Origin: Alphaproteobacteria bacterium
GTDB taxonomy: Bacteria; Pseudomonadota; Alphaproteobacteria; Micavibrionales; UBA1664
Direction of reading: 5' to 3'
Length of the DNA stretch: 5,726 bases
Assembly: GCA_002401195.1 (NCBI GenBank)
Contig: NVSI01000023.1
Span: forward strand, 8,699 to 14,424
The notes beneath the pieces were generated by a model, which worked only from the letters and a program-made list of their open reading frames with translations, searched no databases and was not told the DNA's origin. Of this stretch, positions 1 through 5,726 are shown one piece after another. The translations under genes and the position numbers were made by a program. Each line of letters starts with the position of its first letter. Within the stretch, counting starts at the first letter, position 1.

Positions 1-1599
1 AGTTTTTAATTTTTCAGCCTCTTCCAGCGCTTGGTTTTTTTCTTCTAATATTTGTTGGACGCGGACGCTGTCTGTCGCATCGCGATACGTCACAATGACC
101 CCGCCGTCGGGCAATGGCGCGGACAAACATTCAATCACTGTATTGTCGCTTCTCCGTAATGTTTCACGGATGTCGGATCGTTCGATCGCATGGGCGCAGA
201 GGCGTTTTTGAACATCATCCCATTTGTATTTTTTGCCCTTAAAAAACGATTTTTTCTTGGCCACAATTTCGCTGATATGTGGGTGTCCTTCTAAATCTTC
301 GGGGTTAAGATCCCATAGTTTGCAATAGGTTGGGTTGGAAATACGAAGGCGCGCGTCACTGCCGTACACCACGACCCCTTGCGACAAATTATCCAGCGTT
401 TCGCGTTGCACCGCGATCAGCGTGTTATAGGATGATTCCAATTCTAGACGGCTTGTCACGTCTTCGAATGTCATCATTAATCCACCCATTGGGTGGGGCG
501 TAATCATATATCGAATTGCATGACCATCGGGTAAATAAAGCATGTCTTCTTGGGGTTTAAGAAGCGTTGTAAAAAGGTCGATCCATGTTTTTTTATAGGC
601 GCGAAAATCGGCTTGCTCGGGCAGGCGCCTGAGGTCACGTAATTTTTCAAGGATATCACCAAGAGAGGGATGTGAATTAAGCCATTGGTCTTCTAATCCC
701 CATAGGGATGAGAAAGATTGATTATAAAATTCGAGTGATTGATCGGCATTAAAAATCGCAATGGATGTTGTGAGCTGTTCCAACAATTTTGCGTTGGATG
801 AAACATATCGTTTTAATTCCGATCGTAATTCTTCTTGTTCTGTGATGTCATTGGCAACCCCAACCACGAATCCTTCGCGTTTATGCGGCGTGATTTTAAT
901 GTCGGCCACGCGGCGTTTTCCGTCGATAATAATGCGTGCTGGTGTTTCACATGGCGTTGAAGTTTTACTGCTTTTTGTAATTAAATCACCAATCGATGAT
1001 TTTGATTTATCCATCGGCGTGACTTTAAAATCGACGGCTTTGCCTATCGATTCGTCACGTGTGTTTTCGGACAATTTTGTATAAGCCTCGTTACACCATT
1101 CTAATTTTTGGCTGTCTTGATCTGTGATCCAAATGGGTTGTGACAACATATCCAAAAGAGTGCGATATTGCGTGACGTCTTTTTTTAGTTTTTTAAGATC
1201 GTCATTCATATCTTCAGCGGCGTTATGACGCTCGCTTGTGTCCTCAACCCATAAAACATCAAATGCCTCAGATTGATTAAGGTCGCGACCCTTTGTACCA
1301 TGAATTGTTAAAATTTTATCTGTTGAATGTGTTTTGACATTCAGGCTAAACGGTTCTTTTTCCTTTTGCAGGCGCCAAACCATCCCTTCCAAAGCGGCGG
1401 CATCAGATGGCAGGATCGCCTGTTGAATATCACGAATATTTTGAATGGAGTTCAGGCCAAAAAGTTGGGGGAATCCCCGTGACCAATGGGCGATCCCTTG
1501 GGCGTTCCATCCGCAGTATTCAAACGGCAACGCGTCCATAAAGGCCTCTAGCCTTTTTTGTTCCAATGCATCGCGAGATTTAAAGATAGAAAATACCAT
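1..1599 (-). CDS. Multi-PAS sensor kinase, DivL-like, C-terminal half outside window
   Basis: The minus frame is open for 533 codons from ATG 1599 to the window edge, with no stop. Four PAS-like modules are visible at about residues 20-120, 145-255, 265-385 and 395-510. PAS3 carries LLEQLTTSIAIFNAD, RRLPEQADFRAYKKTW and LPDGHAIRYMITPHPMGG. PAS4 carries LDNLSQGVVVYGSDARLRI. A charged helix (about 510-533, ILEEKNQALEEAEKLK) follows, as is usual just before a HisKA H-box, so the dimerisation and ATPase domains should lie to the left. No membrane segment is seen, so it is probably cytoplasmic. Four PAS modules plus a likely total near 760-770 residues fit DivL, the Caulobacter pseudokinase that acts through DivK and CckA on CtrA and has Tyr in place of His. 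That identity is inference; an ordinary PAS histidine kinase is the alternative. ATG 1599 has no clear Shine-Dalgarno. ATG 1539, in frame 20 codons later, has AGAGG five bases upstream and could be the true start. The gene is divergent from mnmA. Confidence 0.85.
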   Translation of the reverse strand, partial: MVFSIFKSRDALEQKRLEAFMDALPFEYCGWNAQGIAHWSRGFPQLFGLNSIQNIRDIQQAILPSDAAALEGMVWRLQKEKEPFSLNVKTHSTDKILTIHGTKGRDLNQSEAFDVLWVEDTSERHNAAEDMNDDLKKLKKDVTQYRTLLDMLSQPIWITDQDSQKLEWCNEAYTKLSENTRDESIGKAVDFKVTPMDKSKSSIGDLITKSSKTSTPCETPARIIIDGKRRVADIKITPHKREGFVVGVANDITEQEELRSELKRYVSSNAKLLEQLTTSIAIFNADQSLEFYNQSFSSLWGLEDQWLNSHPSLGDILEKLRDLRRLPEQADFRAYKKTWIDLFTTLLKPQEDMLYLPDGHAIRYMITPHPMGGLMMTFEDVTSRLELESSYNTLIAVQRETLDNLSQGVVVYGSDARLRISNPTYCKLWDLNPEDLEGHPHISEIVAKKKSFFKGKKYKWDDVQKRLCAHAIERSDIRETLRRSDNTVIECLSAPLPDGGVIVTYRDATDSVRVQQILEEKNQALEEAEKLKT

Positions 1600-1624
1600 G
1601 GGCAACAATTTACCATGGGAACGG

Positions 1625-1654
1625 ATTACCGCAAAGGTTTTGTTGATTTTTCAA
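1625..1654 (-). promoter_or_regulatory. Possible promoter of the DivL-like kinase
   Basis: On the minus strand TTGAAA (1654-1649) is followed after 18 bases by GGTAAT (1630-1625). The first is close to a sigma70 -35 box. The second matches only four of six -10 positions. Transcription would start near 1618, about 19 bases before ATG 1599. The -35 box lies next to, and its spacer overlaps, the -35 box proposed for mnmA. Inference from sequence only. Confidence 0.3.
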
Positions 1655-1672
1655 ATCTATTTCCTGTATAGT
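1643..1672 (+). promoter_or_regulatory. Probable mnmA promoter, start of transcription at the ATG
   Basis: TTGATT (1643-1648) is separated by 18 bases from TATAGT (1667-1672), which is preceded by TG at 1665-1666 and so resembles an extended -10. The expected start of transcription, about seven bases past the -10 box, is 1679-1680, which is the A of the mnmA ATG. No Shine-Dalgarno lies between the -10 box and the ATG, which fits a leaderless message. Confidence 0.5.
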
Positions 1673-1679
1673 CCCGTCC

Positions 1680-2822
1680 ATGATGAATAGCCTTGGCTTT
1701 GACAAACCTGAATCTGAAACCCGCGTGGTCGTCGCCATGTCGGGCGGCGTCGATTCGTCCGTAGTCGCTAGTTTGCTTCATGAACAAGGGTACGATGTTG
1801 TTGGGATTACCTTGCAACTTTATGATCATGGCGCGGCGATTGAGAAAAAAGGCGCGTGCTGTGCGGGTCAAGATATCTATGATGCAAAACGCGTCGCCGA
1901 AGAGCGCGGATTTCCGCATTATGTTTTGGATTATGAGGATAATTTCCGTCAAGCCGTGATCGAAGATTTCGCCGATAGCTACCTGCGCGGTGAAACACCC
2001 ATTCCATGTGTGCGATGTAACCAAACGGTAAAATTTCGCGACCTGATGAAAATGGCAAAGGATTTAAACGGCGATTGCCTGGCCACAGGCCATTATATTC
2101 AACGCATTATGGATGCGGATACGGGCGAGGTACAATTATGCCGCGCCGTGGATCATCTAAAAGATCAAAGTTATTTTTTATTCGCCACCACACAAGATCA
2201 ACTTGATTATTTGCGTTTTCCTCTTGGCGGATGGACAAAGGATAAAACCCGCGCCGAGGCCGACCGATTGGGGTTATTAAATGCAGATAAACCCGATTCT
2301 CAGGATATTTGTTTTGTCCCACAGGGAAATTATGCCGAAGTCGTACGAAAAATCCGTCCCGAGGCCGAAAAGATCGGCGATATCGTCCATGTTGATGGCC
2401 GCGTGGTTGGGGAACATAACGGCATCGTGAATTACACCATTGGACAACGGCGCGGTATTGGCGTTGGCGGCGGTGTGTCGAATAATAATGAACCTTTATA
2501 TGTTGTAAAATTAAACCCAGCGGATAATCAGGTGATTGTCGGGCCAAAGGCCGCCCTGGCCCGTGATGTCATCACGATTAACGAATGTAATTGGCTTTTG
2601 GATTATGAAGGCGCGATTCAGGTGAAGTTACGCTCGGTTTCCGCCCTTCATGACGCGGTTTTGGTTAAACACGATGATGGAACGGCAACCATAACTCTGG
2701 CCACTCCGCAATATGGGATTTCACCGGGACAGGCGGCGGCGTTCTATTTGAATGATCGCGTTATTGGCGGGGGATGGATCATCGCAACGGATATACAGCC
2801 AAGCGCGGAAACCTCCCTATAA
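1680..2822 (+). CDS. mnmA: tRNA-specific 2-thiouridylase MnmA
   Basis: MnmA (TrmU) adenylates and then 2-thiolates U34 of tRNA-Lys, tRNA-Glu and tRNA-Gln, using sulfur passed on as a persulfide; it is cytoplasmic. The 380 residues are close to the usual family length. The ATP-binding PP-loop is SGGVDSS at 21-27. PCVRCN at 109-114 holds C113, which aligns with the first catalytic cysteine (E. coli Cys102). DSQDICFVP holds C211, matching the second (E. coli Cys199). Other family blocks are CCAGQD (60-65), ATGHY (135-139), KDQSYFLF (161-168) and [10 protein letters not shown] (252-261); a C-terminal beta-barrel-like part follows. Tandem ATG codons at 1680 and 1683 open the gene. The second gives the N-terminus MNSLGF that I recall from alphaproteobacterial homologues, so either may be used. 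No Shine-Dalgarno is visible. The gene is complete and ends in TAA. The neighbouring tRNA-Met is not an expected substrate. Confidence 0.97.
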   Translation: MMNSLGFDKPESETRVVVAMSGGVDSSVVASLLHEQGYDVVGITLQLYDHGAAIEKKGACCAGQDIYDAKRVAEERGFPHYVLDYEDNFRQAVIEDFADSYLRGETPIPCVRCNQTVKFRDLMKMAKDLNGDCLATGHYIQRIMDADTGEVQLCRAVDHLKDQSYFLFATTQDQLDYLRFPLGGWTKDKTRAEADRLGLLNADKPDSQDICFVPQGNYAEVVRKIRPEAEKIGDIVHVDGRVVGEHNGIVNYTIGQRRGIGVGGGVSNNNEPLYVVKLNPADNQVIVGPKAALARDVITINECNWLLDYEGAIQVKLRSVSALHDAVLVKHDDGTATITLATPQYGISPGQAAAFYLNDRVIGGGWIIATDIQPSAETSL

Positions 2823-2850
2823 AAAAAACATTGATATTCATGTTTTGTTT
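2821..2850 (+). repeat. AT-rich inverted repeat after mnmA, possible weak terminator
   Basis: Eleven-base arms at 2821-2831 and 2840-2850 pair with one A/G mismatch (2824 with 2847) around the 8-base loop TGATATTC. The stem has a single G-C pair, and the right arm is T-rich (ATGTTTTGTTT). It begins inside the mnmA stop codon and could act as a weak terminator for mnmA. It lacks the GC-rich stem of a standard intrinsic terminator and also overlaps the -35 box of the tRNA promoter, so it may have no role of its own. Confidence 0.3.
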
Positions 2851-2859
2851 GATTATAAA
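2831..2859 (+). promoter_or_regulatory. Promoter of the tRNA-Met gene, probably also serving tyrS
   Basis: TTGATA (2831-2836) and TATAAA (2854-2859) are separated by 17 bases, each one base from the sigma70 consensus. The stretch after the -10 box (TCACCC) is fairly GC-rich, as is common at stable-RNA promoters under growth-rate or stringent control. Transcription should start near 2866, giving a tRNA leader of about 22 bases that contains a small hairpin, ATTCC (2866-2870) with GGAAT (2878-2882). Confidence 0.65.
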
Positions 2860-2887
2860 TCACCCATTCCTTTTATCGGAATAATTT

Positions 2888-2963
2888 GGCGGGGTAGCTC
2901 AGGGGTTAGAGCAGTGGAATCATAATCCATGTGTCGGCGGTTCAATTCCGCCCCTCGCTACCA
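2888..2963 (+). tRNA. tRNA-Met (CAU), elongator type
   Basis: The 76 bases fold as a complete cloverleaf. The acceptor stem is GGCGGGG (2888-2894) with CCTCGCT (2953-2959), including G-U pairs at 1-72 and 5-68. The D stem is GCTC/GAGC around AGGGGTTA. The anticodon stem is GTGGA/TCCAT around ATCATAA, with CAT at 2921-2923. The variable loop is GTGTC, and the T stem GGCGG/CCGCC encloses TTCAATT. The discriminator is A2960 and CCA is encoded at 2961-2963. It is not an initiator: position 11-24 is C-G, and the anticodon stem lacks the three successive G-C pairs. Anticodon CAU could also mean lysidine-modified tRNA-Ile2, but GGAATCATAATCC is the pattern I associate with alphaproteobacterial elongator Met. 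It lies 56 bases before tyrS. Confidence 0.93.
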
Positions 2964-3008
2964 TTAATTATCCGAAATTTCCTAGTGACGAATGTTTTTG
3001 CACGCGAT

Positions 3009-3016
3009 AAGGTGAT
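3009..3016 (+). promoter_or_regulatory. Ribosome binding site of tyrS
   Basis: AAGGTGAT contains a clear Shine-Dalgarno core (AAGGTG) ending five bases before ATG 3020, which fixes the tyrS start. It contrasts with mnmA, which has none. No separate promoter is apparent between the tRNA end and this site. Confidence 0.75.
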
Positions 3017-3019
3017 GCC

Positions 3020-4252
3020 ATGACAGTATATTTAAAATCAGAATTTTTACAAACCATGCAAGCGCGTGGATTTATTCATCAGGCCAGCCATCTAGAGGCG
3101 CTGGACTCGAAATTATGCGAGGGTGTGCAATCGGCCTATATCGGGTTTGATGCCACGGCGCAAAGCCTGCATGTTGGGAATTTAATCAACATTATGATGC
3201 TTAAATGGTTTCAAGAGACGGGCCATAAACCGATCACATTAATGGGTGGCGGAACATCGAAAATTGGCGATCCGTCGTTCAAGGACGAGCAACGTAATTT
3301 GTTGGATGATGACACAATTGAAGAAAACATGCGCCATATTCGCGCGACATGTTTTGACCAGTTTTTAAATTATGGTGATGGTCAGACAGACGCAAAAATG
3401 GTCAATAATAATGACTGGCTCTCTGAATTATCTTATCTCGATTTCTTGCGTGATTACGGGCGGTATTTTTCGGTTAATCGTATGATTGGTTTTGATTCAG
3501 TCAAGCAGCGCCTTGATCGTGAAAGCTTTCTTAGTCTTCTTGAATTTAATTATATGGTGATGCAGGGATATGATTTTGTTGAATTGCATCGTCGCGAAGG
3601 CACCGTTTTACAAATGGGTGGATCGGATCAATGGGGCAATATCATTAATGGTGTTGATTTGGGACATAAATCCCACCGCATGCAATTATTTGCGATGACG
3701 ACTCCATTATTGACGACGCCTGATGGTAAAAAAATGGGTAAAACGGAAAATGGCGCGGTTTGGTTGAATGCTGATATGCTCAGCCCATATGATTATTACC
3801 AATTTTGGCGCAATGTTGATGACGCGCAAGTGCGAGAGATGCTGTGTAAATTTACAATGATGCCAATGGATGATGTGGACAAATTATCCGCTCTTCAAGG
3901 ACAAGAAATTAACGAAGCCAAGAAAATATTAGCATTCGAGGCTACGAAATTATGCCACGGAGAAAAATCCGCGACGGCATCGGCCGAAACCGCGCGTCAA
4001 ACTTTTGAACAAGGACAAAGCGCGGCAGGGCTTCCGACGATTGAGGTCACCCAAAACCCGATGGGTATTTTGGATTTATTGATCGCGGCGAAATTGGTAA
4101 CATCCAAAGGCGACGCGCGGCGGTTAATCGCAGGTGGCGGAGCCAGAATTGATGATGTTGTGGTGAATGATGATAAAATGATGGTTGATATTAACGACAC
4201 CATGAAATTATCGGCCGGTAAGAAAAAGCACATTTTGGTGAATGTTATTTAA
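3020..4252 (+). CDS. tyrS: Tyrosyl-tRNA synthetase (TyrRS)
   Basis: TyrRS is a cytoplasmic class I synthetase that activates tyrosine with ATP and charges tRNA-Tyr; the family works as a dimer. The 410 residues match the usual bacterial length. The Rossmann catalytic core carries the HIGH-type motif HVGN at 51-54 within YIGFDATAQSLHVGNL, then GGGTSKIGDPS (76-86). YMVMQGYD (178-185) supplies Y178, Q182 and D185, with the spacing of the tyrosine-binding Tyr169, Gln173 and Asp176 of Bacillus TyrRS. GGSDQWGNI is at 200-208. The KMSKS-type loop is KMGKT at 238-242, a normal variant in this family. The C-terminal part, about 345-405, is an S4-like tRNA-binding domain (GDARRLIAGGGARID). The start is supported by the Shine-Dalgarno. 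The gene probably shares a transcript with the upstream tRNA-Met, because no terminator is seen between them. It ends in TAA, overlapping the stop of the convergent gene. Confidence 0.97.
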   Translation: MTVYLKSEFLQTMQARGFIHQASHLEALDSKLCEGVQSAYIGFDATAQSLHVGNLINIMMLKWFQETGHKPITLMGGGTSKIGDPSFKDEQRNLLDDDTIEENMRHIRATCFDQFLNYGDGQTDAKMVNNNDWLSELSYLDFLRDYGRYFSVNRMIGFDSVKQRLDRESFLSLLEFNYMVMQGYDFVELHRREGTVLQMGGSDQWGNIINGVDLGHKSHRMQLFAMTTPLLTTPDGKKMGKTENGAVWLNADMLSPYDYYQFWRNVDDAQVREMLCKFTMMPMDDVDKLSALQGQEINEAKKILAFEATKLCHGEKSATASAETARQTFEQGQSAAGLPTIEVTQNPMGILDLLIAAKLVTSKGDARRLIAGGGARIDDVVVNDDKMMVDINDTMKLSAGKKKHILVNVI

Positions 4253-5529
4253 TTTAATCCGCGCGGTTCTTTTTTGTATTCGCGCGCGGCGTTTTCTGGT
4301 TCAGGTTTTGAATTTTCAAATAACATTTTGCGAATAATTCCCGGCGTTAAAACGGATAATGGATTAACGCTGACCTTTGGATCTTTGGTTGTGCCATCGA
4401 TGCTGTATGTTGCGGCAACCAACGCGCCGCCACCGGTCAAAAGATCCCCGATCAATGGTATTTTTCCAATGAAATTATTGATGCCTTCCAAGGGCGCGGC
4501 CGTGCCTTTAAATTCCATTTTGTCTTTGGCTGTATCGACATACCCATCAAATGTTAATCCAAGTGATGCGCCGGATGTTGTTCCATTTTTGATAAGGTAA
4601 AGGTCGCCGTCACTGCCGATTCTCCATTCGAATTCAGCTTCCAAACGTTTGAAATTTAATTTTCCACCTTGTTTAAAAGACAGGGCGTTAAAGAGGCGCA
4701 CCAAGACGGGGGCATCCGATACTCTGAAATTATCAATGCGGGCTTGCCCTCGGACATCGCCGAATCGGCCGCCTTCTAATGGCACGCCTGCGATGCGCAG
4801 TGTTCCACCTTGGATAGTGCTGTATAAATCAAAGGCACGTAAGGTGTCGCCCGCATTATTTGATTCGACTTGAAGGCTTAATTTTCCAGTGTCATCGGGT
4901 GTGTATCGCACATACAAATCACCGCGCCCTGCTTTGGCGTTCATTTCAAATCGTTCGACCTGTCCGATGTGATTATTGCGTGTGTAAATTTCCGCGTCGG
5001 TTACTGTGGACTCGTCCGATGTACGCATTTCAATGACGTTAATCCCGATTTCAAAGGGCCGTTTTGTGCTGTTTGAAGTTTGGGTTCTTTGTTCGTCTTT
5101 TTTGCCTTTTAAAACGGGACGAGCATCCAAAAATGATCCAGTGATATTAATTTTCAAAAGGTCTTTATCGCCGCCCAGATCGACGTTCAATTTATTTTCA
5201 CCAAAGTGTAAGTTTTGCAAATTCCCTTTTTTGATTAAAGGTTCGCCTTTGAGAGTTGTGAAATCAATATTACCAGAGGCAAGAGACGCACCGCGGCCTT
5301 TAATTTTTAAATGATTGATGGAGGATAGGTCGCCGTTTGCAAGATGAACATCCAATGTTGCGGATGATGTTTGCCCGACGGGTTTGAGCAAGCCAAGGGA
5401 GCGCGCCTGTATGCGCGTTTGTTTCAGGTTTAAATCGAAATCAATTTTTGATTTTTTACCATTTTTGTTTTTAAGGTAGTGAAGTTTGACGCCTGTTTTT
5501 CCGCTGAAATATCGGGAGAAATCTTGCAT
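4249..5529 (-). CDS. AsmA/YhdP-like (DUF3971-type) envelope protein, C-terminal portion
   Basis: From ATG 5529 the frame gives 426 residues, ending in TAA. The tail is diagnostic: GTLRIAGVPLEGGRFGDVRG (about 242-261), the APVLVRLFNALSF block (273-285), GINNFIGKIPLIGDLLTGG (349-367), then VAATYSIDGTTKDPKVSVNP (371-390) and LSVLTPGIIRKMLF. These are blocks of the AsmA-like C-terminal region of DUF3971 proteins, relatives of E. coli YhdP. YhdP and TamB-type proteins span the periplasm and help move phospholipids to the outer membrane; that role here is inference. Family members are usually around 1000 residues or more with an N-terminal membrane anchor, and this one shows neither. ATG 5529 lies inside a conserved stretch, has no evident Shine-Dalgarno and is probably not the natural start. 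The same frame continues for 64 codons to a TGA at 5724-5722. This may be a frameshifted gene whose 5' part lies beyond the window. Confidence 0.8.
   Translation of the reverse strand: MQDFSRYFSGKTGVKLHYLKNKNGKKSKIDFDLNLKQTRIQARSLGLLKPVGQTSSATLDVHLANGDLSSINHLKIKGRGASLASGNIDFTTLKGEPLIKKGNLQNLHFGENKLNVDLGGDKDLLKINITGSFLDARPVLKGKKDEQRTQTSNSTKRPFEIGINVIEMRTSDESTVTDAEIYTRNNHIGQVERFEMNAKAGRGDLYVRYTPDDTGKLSLQVESNNAGDTLRAFDLYSTIQGGTLRIAGVPLEGGRFGDVRGQARIDNFRVSDAPVLVRLFNALSFKQGGKLNFKRLEAEFEWRIGSDGDLYLIKNGTTSGASLGLTFDGYVDTAKDKMEFKGTAAPLEGINNFIGKIPLIGDLLTGGGALVAATYSIDGTTKDPKVSVNPLSVLTPGIIRKMLFENSKPEPENAAREYKKEPRGLN
4259..4294 (+). terminator. Possible tyrS terminator inside the end of the convergent gene
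   Basis: CCGCGCG (4259-4265) pairs perfectly with CGCGCGG (4283-4289) around a 17-base loop, and CGTTTT follows. It begins seven bases after the tyrS stop, within the last codons of the AsmA-like gene. The stem is all G-C, but the loop is long and the T-run short and offset, so termination may be partial. On the minus strand no T-run follows the stem, so it would act only on tyrS transcripts. Confidence 0.35.
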
Positions 5530-5721
5530 AAAGGCGCGGCGTATTGTGTTGTTTGCCGTTAAATCAGCCGTAATTTTGGAAAGATATTTTTGGTAAGAGT
5601 CAAATTTTGATTCGTGATCAATGATGTTTTTTTGTAATTTTAGGTTATTTAGGGGTGAAACCGGTAACGCCGGTGCGGATGATTTTGGCTCAGATCTTCT
5701 CGGTGATATATTTTGCTTTTT
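5530..5721 (-). pseudogene. Upstream in-frame extension of the AsmA-like gene, without a start codon
   Basis: These 64 codons continue the frame of the AsmA-like gene up to the in-frame TGA at 5724-5722 and contain no ATG, GTG, TTG or CTG. The translation looks like protein: a Pro/Ser/Ala-rich linker (SEPKSSAPALPVSPLNN) followed by SYQKYLSKITADL, which runs smoothly into the conserved region at ATG 5529. The coding sequence therefore seems to enter this stretch from another frame. The frame two bases off (AAT GAA AAA AGC) is open from the window edge to TAA at 5651-5649. The third frame gives ATG 5725 and only 11 codons. A shift near the A-run at 5722-5717 (plus-strand TTTTTT) would be the simplest cause, either a real mutation or a sequencing error. 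Confidence 0.45.
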
Positions 5722-5726
5722 TCATT

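Noticed and set aside
1596..1618. Repeated CCATGG at 1596-1601 and 1613-1618 as an operator
   Set aside because: Each is a 6-base self-palindrome that contains ATG. The pairing is too short, and the spacing fits no regulator I know.
761..1690. Plus-strand open frames at 761-1084 and 1445-1690
   Set aside because: They lie antisense to the PAS kinase, resemble no protein family I know, and the minus frame is continuous with clear PAS motifs. The second also runs into the mnmA start.
1626..2547. Minus-strand open frames inside mnmA (1626-2024, 1807-2058, 2107-2547)
   Set aside because: They are antisense shadows of a complete, motif-rich MnmA and show low-complexity His/Arg-rich translations typical of the reverse of a coding frame.
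2888..2963. Initiator tRNA-fMet or tRNA-Ile2 as the identity of the CAU tRNA
   Set aside because: The tRNA lacks the initiator's three G-C pairs in the anticodon stem and has C11-G24. The sequence fits the elongator Met pattern better than Ile2, although lysidine modification cannot be excluded from DNA alone.
3997..5314. Small open frames antisense to the end of tyrS (3997-4233, minus) and antisense to the AsmA-like gene (4274-4600, 4649-4873, 5006-5314, plus)
   Set aside because: All overlap well-supported coding sequence on the other strand and have no recognisable domains or ribosome sites.
5722..5724. TGA read as Trp (genetic code 4) to keep the AsmA-like frame open
   Set aside because: Every Trp codon I checked in mnmA and tyrS is TGG, no other in-frame TGA occurs in the genes here, and all three visible gene ends use TAA. 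Recoding has no support.
5692..5725. ATG 5725 as the true start of the AsmA-like gene (MKKAKYITEKI)
   Set aside because: That frame stops after 11 codons and is not the frame of the downstream gene. It could only work with a frameshift, which is already covered in the findings.
1..5726. A new defence, mobile or CRISPR-type system
   Set aside because: No transposase, integrase, nuclease, direct-repeat array or attachment site is visible. All coding space is filled by housekeeping, signalling and envelope genes of recognisable families.

Overview
The window looks like ordinary chromosomal DNA from a moderately AT-rich alphaproteobacterium. I place it by recalled family patterns, not by a search. 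The thiouridylase has the N-terminus and CCAGQD block I associate with alphaproteobacterial MnmA. The left-hand kinase has the four-PAS layout of DivL-type cell-cycle kinases. The right-hand gene ends in the conserved tail of alphaproteobacterial AsmA/YhdP-like proteins. I see no mobile element, CRISPR array, phage gene or obvious transferred segment.

Layout from left to right. (1) Positions 1-1599, minus strand: 533 codons of a multi-PAS sensor kinase. The window ends just before the expected H-box, so the catalytic half is missing. (2) Positions 1600-1679: a short divergent promoter region. The best promoter for the rightward gene would start transcription at or next to its ATG, so mnmA may be leaderless. 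(3) Positions 1680-2822, plus: mnmA, tRNA 2-thiouridylase, complete. (4) Positions 2823-2887: an AT-rich inverted repeat and a good sigma70-type promoter, TTGATA-17-TATAAA. (5) Positions 2888-2963, plus: elongator tRNA-Met(CAU) with encoded CCA. (6) Positions 3020-4252, plus: tyrS, complete, with a good Shine-Dalgarno and no visible terminator between it and the tRNA. (7) Positions 4249-5721, minus: the C-terminal part of an AsmA/YhdP-like (DUF3971-type) envelope protein, tail to tail with tyrS. The two stop codons share TTAA. Its frame is closed upstream by a TGA at 5724-5722 with no usable start before ATG 5529, which lies inside a conserved region. The gene is therefore probably frameshifted, or the sequence has an error near the right edge.

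The rightward genes share a translation theme: MnmA modifies the wobble base of certain tRNAs, the tRNA-Met gene supplies an elongator tRNA, and TyrRS charges tRNA-Tyr. The flanking leftward genes serve signalling and the envelope. No stretch over 300 bases lacks a gene. I found no convincing undescribed system. The points most worth checking are the kinase phospho-acceptor residue just outside the left edge, the possible leaderless mnmA mRNA, the likely tRNA-tyrS co-transcript and the broken frame at the right edge.
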